A program made the translations under genes and the position numbers. The notes below the pieces were generated by a model. That model saw only the letters and a list, made by a program, of their open reading frames with translations. It did not search any database and was not told the DNA's origin. Below are positions 1 through 7,370 of a stretch of 23,558 bases of DNA, piece by piece. Source of the stretch: an uncultured Collinsella sp. (lineage in GTDB: Bacteria > Actinomycetota > Coriobacteriia > Coriobacteriales > Coriobacteriaceae); the NCBI GenBank assembly GCA_902491055.1, contig CABUGI010000023.1, positions 1-23,558 on the forward strand, written 5' to 3'. Every line of letters begins with the position of its first letter. Position 1 is the stretch's first letter.

Positions 1-54
1 ACCGACCTTATCGGCTTTGCCATGATCATCGTGATGATGTTCCTCACGGTGTAG
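1..54 (+). CDS. C-terminal tail of a membrane protein (partial)
   Basis: Frame 1 is open from the window edge to a TAG stop at 52-54 and codes for 17 residues (TDLIGFAMIIVMMFLTV). The run is almost entirely hydrophobic, so it looks like the last transmembrane helix of a membrane protein whose body lies outside the window. Same-strand order with the DUF4012 gene 150 bases downstream could mean a shared envelope or polysaccharide locus, but 17 residues do not allow a family call. Confidence 0.5.
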   Translation, partial: TDLIGFAMIIVMMFLTV

Positions 55-203
55 CTGGCGCCGTTGCCAAGACGGAAAAGGTGTTGTGCCGCATTTTCGC
101 CAATTGATGTCCGTGTCTGGAGTTTAGCTGTCGATGCTCAAAATGCCATAAACTAGTAACGTTATGGACTTTTTCATTGCGACTCAATTGCGAGGATTTC
201 TTT

Positions 204-2516
204 ATGGCTGGTAATCACTTTAAGGGCAGCGATAGCGGCCGTCCTGCAGTTCCGCCGCGTCCGAACGGGGCTGGTAAGGCCGGCACGCCGGGCGGCGCTG
301 GACAGGGCGGTTCCGGTAAGCGCGTGTCCCCGGGCGAGACGGCGATGTTTACCGCTCTGTACGAGCAGTCTCAAAAGGCAAAAAAGACCGGCCGTGCAAG
401 AGGGAATGTCTTTGCGGGCGGTGCAACCTCCGCGTCGCAGCCGAGCGGAGCTCCTTCGGTACCCGCGAACAACGCAGGTGCTGCCAACGCCGCGAATGCC
501 ACCGGCAACGTTAATGCCGGCAAGGCCGCCAACAATACTCCCTCTGCCGGTGGCGCGGGGCTTACGGGTAACCTTGGCACGATTTACACCGGCTCCTCCG
601 AGACTGGCACGTTCGCCCGCTTGGATGATAGCGGTGCCGAGTTTGCGGGCTCGGGTTCCAAGGAAGATTATTACGATTTTGGCTTGAACTACGGTAGCGA
701 CGCTTCGTCGAGTTCGACCTCTGACGGTCTGGTCCGTCATCGCCATCGCAAGGGCGAGCGCAAAAAGCGTCACACCGGCGCCATTATTGCCGCTGTGGTC
801 GCGGTGCTTCTCGTTGCGTTTGGCGCAAGCGGCTTTATGCTGCTTAACTCGGCAAAGACCGTAAAGAGTGAAGCGAAGGAGGCTGTCGAGATCGTCGGTG
901 GCCTTAAGGACAAGGTCACGTCGGGCGATTTTTCGACGCTGCCTGACGACGCGAAGAAGATCGATGAGCTCTGCAACAGCATGAAGGCGGAGACCTCGAG
1001 CCCGCTGTGGACGGCGGCTTCGTTTATCCCGGTGTATGGCAGTGACATCAACGCAGCCCGCACCATGATTGATGCCCTGTCCGATGTCTCGAGCAACGCG
1101 CTGGTTCCCATGGCCGATAACCTTTCGCAGGCTACGCCCGGCAAGCTGTTCCAGGACGGCATGATTAACATGTCCGCGCTACAGGCCGTTGCCGATTCGC
1201 TTTCCGATAGCTCCAAGGTGTTCAAGAGCGCCAACGAGAAGATCCAGGGTATTGGCGATACTCATATTTCCCAGGTGACCGAGCTGGTCGATAAGGCCAA
1301 GGACGGCTTTGCCACCCTCAACGGTGCGGTTGACGCGGCGGAGAAGGTCGCCCCCGTCCTTCCCCAGATGCTCGGCGCCAACGGCCAGACGCGCAACTAC
1401 CTTGTGTACGCCATGAACAACGTCGAGATTCGTGCTTGCGGCGGCTTTGGCGGTTCGCAGGGCCTGATTTCGGTCACCGACGGCCAGATGTCGATTGGTG
1501 ACTTTGTTCCATGTATTGCGCTTAGCAAAGACGAGGCGGTTGAGAGCGTCGACGAAGAGGACGAGGCACTGTTTGGTGACCACAGTAACCTGTACAACTC
1601 TGGTAACGCGTATTCGCCCGATTGGCCTCGCAACTCGCAGCGTGTCGCCGCGCTGTGGAAGTCCCAGTATGGGCAGGACGTTGACGGCGTCGTGGGTATC
1701 GACCCGGTGTTCCTGCAGTATCTGCTGGGCCTGGTCGGTAACGTGTCGCTGCCCGACGGAACGGTTGTCGACGGCACCAACGCCGCAAAGGTCCTCATGC
1801 ACGATGTGTACTGGAACTATCCGGTCGAGGAGTCGGACGGCATCTTTGCATCCGTTGCCAGCGCTGCCTTCGACAAGATTCTCGGTGGCATCGGTGACGT
1901 CGACGTTACAAAGCTTGTCGGTGCATTCGAGCGCGGTGCCGAAGAGGGCCGTCTGATTGCTTGGATGAGAAACGATGATGAGCAGAATGCCATCAAAGAG
2001 ACGGGCATTGACGCCTCGCTGCCCGATCCGGATGATCCGAGTGCCGATCCCGTTGCCGGCGTTTACTTTAACAACCTGAGCTTTTCCAAGCTCGACTGGT
2101 ACCTGAACGCCGACACGCAGATCGGCCAGGGCGTCAAGAACGGCGACGGCACGTGCTCGTATCGCATCACCGTTACCCTGACGAACATCATGACGCGGGA
2201 GGAGGCAGGCAAGCTGCCCGACTACGTCGCGGCGAGCGCGCCCGATGCCGCGCGCGACGACGAGCGTCTGAATGTCTCACTGTTTGCCCCGACGGGCGGC
2301 AACATCAGTGACCTTACGGTTGAGGGCACCCAGTTTGGTCTTGGCGCCGCTGCGTGGCATGGAGTCCCCTTCTATTCGGGTACCGTTGACCTGCATGCTG
2401 GCGAGACGACGACGATCACGTATACGCTGACCACGTCGGCCGAGGCGGGGGACAAGCCGCTTACACTGCGTCAGACTCCTACATGCCAGGCGGCTCGCGA
2501 TAGCGCGTCGGCGTAG
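204..2516 (+). CDS. DUF4012 domain-containing membrane-anchored protein
   Basis: This is a 770-residue protein of unknown exact function. The ATG at 204 is chosen because a GAGGA ribosome binding site lies 8 bases upstream; an in-frame TTG at 177 has no such site. Residues 1-185 are low-complexity and rich in Gly, Ala, Asn and Ser, and end in a basic stretch (HRHRKGERKKRH). One transmembrane helix follows at about 191-215, so a cytoplasmic disordered tail and a large extracellular part are likely. The extracellular part carries the DUF4012 signature near residues 398-421 (NYLVYAMNNVEIRACGGFGG, matching the family's E-x-R-x-x-GGF pattern). DUF4012 proteins are often found near exopolysaccharide or cell-wall genes in Actinomycetota; a role in cell-envelope assembly is inference. 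The hairpin downstream and glmM as next gene fit an envelope context. The 150 bases upstream show no convincing promoter. Confidence 0.85.
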   Translation: MAGNHFKGSDSGRPAVPPRPNGAGKAGTPGGAGQGGSGKRVSPGETAMFTALYEQSQKAKKTGRARGNVFAGGATSASQPSGAPSVPANNAGAANAANATGNVNAGKAANNTPSAGGAGLTGNLGTIYTGSSETGTFARLDDSGAEFAGSGSKEDYYDFGLNYGSDASSSSTSDGLVRHRHRKGERKKRHTGAIIAAVVAVLLVAFGASGFMLLNSAKTVKSEAKEAVEIVGGLKDKVTSGDFSTLPDDAKKIDELCNSMKAETSSPLWTAASFIPVYGSDINAARTMIDALSDVSSNALVPMADNLSQATPGKLFQDGMINMSALQAVADSLSDSSKVFKSANEKIQGIGDTHISQVTELVDKAKDGFATLNGAVDAAEKVAPVLPQMLGANGQTRNYLVYAMNNVEIRACGGFGGSQGLISVTDGQMSIGDFVPCIALSKDEAVESVDEEDEALFGDHSNLYNSGNAYSPDWPRNSQRVAALWKSQYGQDVDGVVGIDPVFLQYLLGLVGNVSLPDGTVVDGTNAAKVLMHDVYWNYPVEESDGIFASVASAAFDKILGGIGDVDVTKLVGAFERGAEEGRLIAWMRNDDEQNAIKETGIDASLPDPDDPSADPVAGVYFNNLSFSKLDWYLNADTQIGQGVKNGDGTCSYRITVTLTNIMTREEAGKLPDYVAASAPDAARDDERLNVSLFAPTGGNISDLTVEGTQFGLGAAAWHGVPFYSGTVDLHAGETTTITYTLTTSAEAGDKPLTLRQTPTCQAARDSASA

Positions 2517-2553
2517 GGTTTTTCTGGTAGCGCAGATAATCGAGTACCATTTT

Positions 2554-2586
2554 GGGGCGGACAGACAATCTGTTCGCCCCTATTTT
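2554..2586 (+). terminator. Terminator-like hairpin between the DUF4012 gene and glmM
   Basis: GGGGCGGACA (2554-2563) pairs with TGTTCGCCCC (2571-2580) over 10 bp with one G-U, around a 7-base loop. It is followed by TATTTT. It is shaped like a Rho-independent terminator, but it ends only 2-3 bases before the glmM ribosome binding site, so it may be leaky or act as a 5' leader structure. Confidence 0.6.
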
Positions 2587-2599
2587 GTAAGGAGAGCGC

Positions 2600-3931
2600 A
2601 TGAAGTACTTTGGCACCGACGGCTTTCGCGGCGAGGCCAACGTTGGGCTGACGGTAGAGCACGCTTATAAGATTGGCCGTTTTGTGGGCTGGTATTACGG
2701 CACCAACCGCGAGCGCAAGGCGCGCGTGATCGTGGGCAAGGACACGCGTCGCTCGAGTTATATGTTCGAGGCGGCGCTGGTGAGCGGCCTGGTCGCGAGC
2801 GGTGCGGACGCCTATATGCTGCATGTGATCCCCACGCCGGGCGTGGCACATCAGACCGTGGAGGGCTGCTTCGATTGCGGCATCATGATCAGCGCGAGCC
2901 ACAACCCGTTTTGCGATAACGGCATTAAGCTCGTCAACAGCGACGGTTTTAAGATGGACGAGGACGTACTGGAGCTCATCGAGGACTACATCGATGGCAA
3001 GAGCGAGGTACCGCTGGCAACGGGCAACCACATCGGCGCCACGGTGGACTACATGCAGGGTCGCAACCGCTATATTGCCTCGCTCATCGCAAGCGCGAAC
3101 TTTTCGCTGCAGGGCGTCAAGATCGGTATTGACTGCGCCAACGGCTCGGCTTCCTCGGTGGCCAAGCCGGTGTTTGACGCGCTCGGCGCCGACGTGCGCG
3201 TGATCAATGCCGCGCCCGATGGTTTTAACATCAATGTCGACTGTGGCTCCACGCATATGGAGCGCCTGCAGCGCCACGTGGTGGAGCAGGGGCTGGACGT
3301 GGGCTTTGCCTACGACGGCGATGCCGACCGCTGCTTGGCCGTGGATGAGCGCGGTCGCGTGGTAGACGGCGACCAGATCCTGTACGTGTGCGGCGTGTAT
3401 CTGAACAAGCACGGGCGACTCTCGGGCGGTACCGTGGTGCCGACGATTGCCAGCAACTTTGGCCTGGTCAAGTCGCTGGAGCTTGCCGGTCTGAGCGCCG
3501 TGACCAGCGGCGTGGGCGACCGTCACGTGTATGCCAAGATGCGCGAGGGCGGCTACAGCCTGGGCGGCGAGCAGACGGGCCATACGATCTTTGGCGATAT
3601 CGAGCGCACGGGCGACGGCATTATGACCTCGCTGCGCGTGATGGAAGTGATTCGTGCCGAGCGCGAGACACTCTCGCAGCTCACGGCTCCGTGCAAGCTG
3701 CTGCCGCAGGCGCAGGTGGCCGTGCACGTGGCGGACAAGGACGCCGCGCTCGAGAACATGGGTGTGCAGAACGCCATCGCCGAGGCCGAGGCTGCGCTGG
3801 CAGGCGAGGGCCGCGTGCTCGTACGCAAGAGCGGAACCGAGTCGGTTATCCGCGTGCTGGCCGAGGCGCCCGACCAAGCATCCGCCGATGCCGCCATGAA
3901 GCGCATCGCCGCCGCGCTGGAAGCTCTGTAA
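2600..3931 (+). CDS. glmM: Phosphoglucosamine mutase GlmM
   Basis: GlmM converts glucosamine-6-phosphate to glucosamine-1-phosphate in the cytoplasm, on the way to UDP-GlcNAc for peptidoglycan. At 443 residues the length is normal for the family. It opens with KYFGTDGFRGEAN. The phosphoserine loop is SASHNP with Ser100 as the phosphorylated residue. The Mg2+-binding loop is DGDADR at 239-244, the sugar-specificity loop contains GEQTGH, and the C-terminal phosphate-binding loop is RKSGTES at 409-415. All key residues are intact. The ATG has a strong AAGGAG site 6-7 bases upstream. A terminator-like hairpin immediately precedes the ribosome binding site, so expression probably depends on read-through from upstream or on a promoter I cannot place. 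The gene ends before a strong bidirectional terminator. Confidence 0.97.
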   Translation: MKYFGTDGFRGEANVGLTVEHAYKIGRFVGWYYGTNRERKARVIVGKDTRRSSYMFEAALVSGLVASGADAYMLHVIPTPGVAHQTVEGCFDCGIMISASHNPFCDNGIKLVNSDGFKMDEDVLELIEDYIDGKSEVPLATGNHIGATVDYMQGRNRYIASLIASANFSLQGVKIGIDCANGSASSVAKPVFDALGADVRVINAAPDGFNINVDCGSTHMERLQRHVVEQGLDVGFAYDGDADRCLAVDERGRVVDGDQILYVCGVYLNKHGRLSGGTVVPTIASNFGLVKSLELAGLSAVTSGVGDRHVYAKMREGGYSLGGEQTGHTIFGDIERTGDGIMTSLRVMEVIRAERETLSQLTAPCKLLPQAQVAVHVADKDAALENMGVQNAIAEAEAALAGEGRVLVRKSGTESVIRVLAEAPDQASADAAMKRIAAALEAL

Positions 3932-3966
3932 GGTAGTCATTGGGGACGTTCTTAAACGACTAGGTG

Positions 3967-4008
3967 AAAAAAGGGGACGCTGCGGATTGGTTCCGCGGCG
4001 TCCCCTTT
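3967..4008. terminator. Bidirectional Rho-independent terminator between glmM and the M32 gene
   Basis: GGGGACGCTGCGGA (3973-3986) pairs with TCCGCGGCGTCCCC (3992-4005) over 14 bp with one G-U and a 5-base loop. An A6 run lies on the left and TTT on the right. On the minus strand the hairpin is followed by TTTTTT, so it is a good terminator for the minus-strand carboxypeptidase. On the plus strand the T tract is short but can still end glmM. Confidence 0.85.
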
Positions 4009-4030
4009 GCGTTGGCGTGTCGGTTATGCC

Positions 4031-5605
4031 TTACAGCTCGTAGAGCGTGGTGAACTTGTCTTGGAGGTAGCTGCAGTAGTAGCGGGCATCGAACGCCATG
4101 CCGCAGGCGCCCTTGATGAGCTCCGGCGCGTCCTTGGCGCGGCCCCACTGCCAAATGTGCTCGCCCAGCCAGGCGCGGACGGGTGTCAGGTCGCCGCTCG
4201 CGCAGGCGGCGGTAAGGTCGACGCCGTCGCGGCACATGGCCGGCACAAACATGGCGTCGTAGGCGCTGCCCAGCGCATAGGTGGGGAAGTAGCCAAACGA
4301 GCCGCCGCTCCAGTGCGTATCCTGCAGGCAACCACGCGTGTCGTCGGGAACCGGAATGCCCAGGTACTCATCCATGAAGCGATTCCAAAGCGCGGGGATA
4401 TCCTTGGCTGTGGCCTCGCCGGCAAACAGCATGCGCTCGATCTCGTAGCGCACCATAACGTGCAGCGGATAGGTGAGCTCGTCGGCCTCGGTGCGGATCA
4501 GCGAAGGCTGCGCGATGTTCACGGCGTGGTAGAGCGTGTCCTCGTCGACGTCGCCGTAGACCTCGGGTGCGTGGCGGCGCAGCACCTCGAGCAGCGGTCC
4601 CATAAAGGCGCGGCTGCGACCCACGGTGTTCTCGAAAAAGCGGCTCTGGCTCTCGTGGATGCCCATGGAGGTGCCGCCCTCAAGACAGGTACGCGCATAG
4701 GCGGGATTGACGCCCAGCTCGTACATGGCGTGTCCCGCCTCGTGGATGATGCTGTAGACGTTGGAGATGCAATCGTCCTCGTAGATGTGTGTCGCGATGC
4801 GCGCGTCACCCACGGCAAAGCCCTCGCTAAACGGGTGCTCGGTAAAGGCAAGCGTGGTGTCGTTCAGGTTCAGGCCGACGAGCTTCATAAGGTCGAAGCT
4901 CATGGCGCGCTGGGCGGCCTCGGGCACGCGGGCGTGCAAAAAGTCGGCATCGGGCTGCTGGCCGCGCTCGCCGATGGCGTGCACGAGCGGCACGACCGTC
5001 GTCTTGACCTCATCGCAAAACGCATCGAAGCTCTTGGCGGAAAGGCCGCGCTCGTACTGGTCGAGCCAAACGTCGTATGGGTCGCGCTTGGGGTCCATGA
5101 GCTCGGCCTGATGCTTAAGCTGGGCGACGATTCTATCCACATAGGGCTCAAAGCTCGCCCAGTCATTGGCCGTCTTGGCCTTGTGCCACACGGCGTCGGC
5201 TTCGCAGGTGAGCCTGGTCCAGGCTTCGGCCTCCTCGGTAGGAATAACGCTTGCCTCGCGCTGGTCGCGGCCGAGCACGCGAATCTCGTCGAGCAGTTGC
5301 GGGTCATCGATCTTGCCGCCGGCGACGGTCTCGCGTGCCAGCGAGCGCACAAGCTCAATGGACTTTTCGCTGGTCAGGAGCTTGTGGTGCTCGCCGGCAA
5401 GGGTACCCATAGCATCGGCGCGGGCCGTGGCGCCGTTGGCGGGGGCAATCGTCGCGCCATCGAACTCGGCAATCTTGAGCAGGTACTCGCGAGTCCACAG
5501 CTTGCCCTCGAGCTTGCGGAATTTTTTGACGGCCTTATCGACCTTTATGCCTTTGGGCGTCTTGTCCGCTGCGGCCTTGGCCTTCTTATCGTGCTTATTT
5601 CCCAT
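4031..5605 (-). CDS. M32 family carboxypeptidase (thermostable carboxypeptidase Taq type)
   Basis: This cytoplasmic zinc metallopeptidase removes C-terminal residues from peptides. The 524-residue length is usual for family M32. The zinc-binding HEXXH motif is HEAGH at 288-292, and the downstream family motif HESQSRFFEN begins at His317, with Glu318 expected as third ligand. The family's HPFSEG-like stretch is present as EHPFSEG, followed by DARIATHIYEDD, which matches the conserved D-x-R-I-x-T. The first ~30 residues are lysine-rich and probably disordered, with no signal peptide. The start at 5605 is chosen for the AAGGA site about 7 bases upstream; an in-frame GTG at 5638 lacks one. The gene stands alone on the minus strand, divergent from pheST, and ends just before the bidirectional terminator. 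Confidence 0.93.
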   Translation of the reverse strand: MGNKHDKKAKAAADKTPKGIKVDKAVKKFRKLEGKLWTREYLLKIAEFDGATIAPANGATARADAMGTLAGEHHKLLTSEKSIELVRSLARETVAGGKIDDPQLLDEIRVLGRDQREASVIPTEEAEAWTRLTCEADAVWHKAKTANDWASFEPYVDRIVAQLKHQAELMDPKRDPYDVWLDQYERGLSAKSFDAFCDEVKTTVVPLVHAIGERGQQPDADFLHARVPEAAQRAMSFDLMKLVGLNLNDTTLAFTEHPFSEGFAVGDARIATHIYEDDCISNVYSIIHEAGHAMYELGVNPAYARTCLEGGTSMGIHESQSRFFENTVGRSRAFMGPLLEVLRRHAPEVYGDVDEDTLYHAVNIAQPSLIRTEADELTYPLHVMVRYEIERMLFAGEATAKDIPALWNRFMDEYLGIPVPDDTRGCLQDTHWSGGSFGYFPTYALGSAYDAMFVPAMCRDGVDLTAACASGDLTPVRAWLGEHIWQWGRAKDAPELIKGACGMAFDARYYCSYLQDKFTTLYEL

Positions 5606-5723
5606 ACCATATCCTTGATCTCGTGAGCCGAGCGCCACGGGTGGGCGTGCGGCCAGTTTGCACAGCTACCTGCCTTGTACCCAGTGCGAACAAAACGGAA
5701 CGCGGCGATATGCTCGCAGAATG

Positions 5724-5732
5724 TGTTATCCT
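5724..5732 (+). promoter_or_regulatory. Likely extended -10 promoter of the pheS T-box transcript
   Basis: TGTTATCCT is an extended -10 element (TG-N-TATCCT) with no clear -35. Transcription would start near 5738-5741, just before the first base of T-box stem I, which is the position expected for this leader. Confidence 0.45.
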
Positions 5733-5740
5733 ATAGCCCA

Positions 5741-6023
5741 ATGCGTTGACGGAGAGGGTTTTGCCCGTCGCGTCGCCGGCAAGAGAGGGAAGGTCATGGG
5801 CTGCAAGCCTTCCTGCGGTGGCAAGGGCCAAGCGTTCACTCCCGAGCAGCAACCTCAACGGGCACGCGGCCAGCGGCGGCGAAGCCCCAGTAGGGAAGCC
5901 GTGAGCCTCGCGACAAGGGGCAAAGAGTGGGCGCGGCGGGCCAGACATCCGCCGGGTCAAACAAGGTGGTACCGCGGAATTCAACCGTCCTTGGGCAATG
6001 CACATGCCCGAGGGCGGTTTTTT
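5741..6023 (+). promoter_or_regulatory. T-box riboswitch sensing uncharged tRNA-Phe, upstream of pheS
   Basis: This leader controls pheST by binding tRNA-Phe and reading its charging state. Stem I can be closed by CGTTGA (5744-5749) with TCAACG (5855-5860). The apical part contains the typical AGAGAGG and GGCTGCAAGCC segments (about 5783-5810). A UUC codon at 5835-5837, followed by A, sits about 18 bases before the 3' base of stem I and is the expected Phe specifier. The antiterminator core AAGGTGGTACCGCGG (5963-5977) matches the family consensus and contains the tRNA acceptor-end binding bulge. A strong terminator follows. With uncharged tRNA-Phe bound, the antiterminator forms and pheST is transcribed; without it the terminator wins. 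The motifs are seen directly; specificity rests on the specifier and on the gene downstream. Confidence 0.93.
5984..6023 (+). terminator. T-box attenuator terminator
   Basis: ACCGTCC...GGGCA pairs with TGCCC...GGGCGGT around a short loop, and the hairpin is followed by six T residues (6018-6023). Its left arm begins right after the antiterminator core, so the two structures compete, as expected in a T-box. Confidence 0.9.
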
Positions 6024-6109
6024 GTTACCGAACCGGGCCGCGTTTTCGCAACGTCAGACGGCGGCAGCCGCCTCGGCAAGCGGGGAGCGCGAGAGACGAA
6101 AGGGAAGAC

Positions 6110-7186
6110 ATGAGTCTGATTGATGATCTGGTCAAACTCGAGGAAGAGGCCAAGGAGCTCGTCGCAGGCGCCGACGACGCCGCCAAGCTCGAGGCTGCGC
6201 GCGTTGAGCTGCTCGGTCGCAAGGGTCGTATTACCGGCCTGATGCGCATGATGGGCAAGCTCGCCCCCGAGGATCGTCCCGTGATGGGCAAGCGCGCCAA
6301 CGAGATGCGCCAGCTGATCGAGGGCATGCTCGACGAGCGCACCACCGAGATGAAGGCCGCCGCCCTCAAGCACGCACTCGAGCACGAGGCCGTCGACATC
6401 ACGCTGCCGGGCATCCGTCCACAGATCGGTCACCAGCACCTGATCAAGCAGATCATCGAGGAGGCCGAGGACATCTTTAGCGGCATCGGCTACACCGTCG
6501 AGTCCGGCCCCATGGTCGACACCTCCTATTACAACTTCACCGCGCTCAACGCCCCCATGGATCACCCGAGCCGTTCGGCCCGCGATACCTTCTACGTGGT
6601 CGACAACAACCCCGGCAGCGTCGCACACCCCGAGGCTCACGCCCACGGCGAGTCCGACGTGCTGCTGCGCACCCAGACTTCGGGCGTGCAGATCCACACT
6701 ATGGAGTCGCAGAAGCCGCCCATCTACATGATCTGCCCGGGCACCGTCTACCGTCCCGACACGGCCGACGCCTGTCACCTGCCGCAGTTCAACCAGATCG
6801 AGGGCCTGGTCGTCGACGAGGGCATCACTTTTGGCGATCTTAAGGGCACGCTCGACTACTTTGTTAAGTGCATGTTTGGCGAGGATCGCAAGACGCGCTA
6901 TCGCCCGCACTTCTTCCCCTTCACCGAGCCGAGCTGCGAGGTGGACGTGAGCTGCCACGTCTGCGGCGGCAAGGGCTGCAACTTCTGCAAGCACAGCGGC
7001 TGGATCGAGATCCTGGGCTGCGGCATGGTCGACCCCAACGTCCTGATCAACTGCGGCATCGACCCCGAGAAGTACACCGGCTTCGCCTTTGGCATTGGCG
7101 CCGAGCGCGTCGCGGCACTGCGCTACGACCTGCCGGACCTGCGAACGCTCATGACAGGCGATATGCGCTTTCTGAATCAGTTCTAG
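6110..7186 (+). CDS. pheS: Phenylalanine-tRNA ligase alpha subunit PheS
   Basis: This is the catalytic subunit of the cytoplasmic alpha2-beta2 phenylalanyl-tRNA synthetase. It is 358 residues long, normal for the family. The N-terminal coiled-coil arm (about 1-95) is followed by the class II catalytic core. Motif 1 lies around FSGIGYTVESGP, motif 2 around YRPDTADACHLPQFNQIEG (from Tyr214), and motif 3 is GIGAERVAALRYDLPDLR (328 onward). The phenylalanine-pocket segment FPFTEPSCEVDVSC is present. A four-cysteine cluster (282, 285, 290, 293) resembles the one in many bacterial PheS proteins. The ATG at 6110 is chosen because the longer open frame (from 5927) runs back through the T-box terminator and would not be translated; AGGGAAG precedes the chosen start. 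Transcription is governed by the tRNA-Phe T-box. pheT follows after 184 bases. Confidence 0.97.
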   Translation: MSLIDDLVKLEEEAKELVAGADDAAKLEAARVELLGRKGRITGLMRMMGKLAPEDRPVMGKRANEMRQLIEGMLDERTTEMKAAALKHALEHEAVDITLPGIRPQIGHQHLIKQIIEEAEDIFSGIGYTVESGPMVDTSYYNFTALNAPMDHPSRSARDTFYVVDNNPGSVAHPEAHAHGESDVLLRTQTSGVQIHTMESQKPPIYMICPGTVYRPDTADACHLPQFNQIEGLVVDEGITFGDLKGTLDYFVKCMFGEDRKTRYRPHFFPFTEPSCEVDVSCHVCGGKGCNFCKHSGWIEILGCGMVDPNVLINCGIDPEKYTGFAFGIGAERVAALRYDLPDLRTLMTGDMRFLNQF

Positions 7187-7198
7187 GCTGCGGCTTGC

Positions 7199-7283
7199 CC
7201 AAGCACGGCACCCCGGCGCTCATTCGTCGCTTGCGTACCAAAGTACGCGGCGCTCCTCTTTCGGGCCGATCTGCCGCACTTGG
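7199..7283. repeat. Long imperfect palindrome in the pheS-pheT spacer
   Basis: CCAAGCACGGCA (7199-7210) is an inverted copy of TGCCGCACTTGG (7272-7283) with two mismatches. Inside it sits a perfect hairpin, GCGTAC-CAAA-GTACGC (7233-7248), flanked by further GGCGC complementarity. There is no T tract, so it is not a standard terminator. It may be a repetitive extragenic palindrome or an RNA structure within the pheST transcript. The remaining spacer holds only the pheT ribosome binding site. Confidence 0.5.
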
Positions 7284-7370
7284 ACTACCCTCGCTTTGTA
7301 AGGAATGTTCACAAAGTTGAAGTTTCCACCTGCATCTCTTCGCAGGCTTTCAGTATGAAAGGAGAGCTAG

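Noticed and set aside
3937..3962. TCATTGGGGACGTTC-like sequence after glmM as a REP element
   Set aside because: It reminded me of short repeats in related genomes, but there is one copy in the window and no palindrome partner, so it cannot be supported.
4007..5626. A 539-codon plus-strand frame
   Set aside because: It is the antisense shadow of the M32 carboxypeptidase, whose HEXXH and other family motifs are intact on the minus strand.
5927..6109. N-terminal extension of PheS by 61 codons
   Set aside because: It would translate the T-box antiterminator and terminator; the protein from 6110 has the normal family length.
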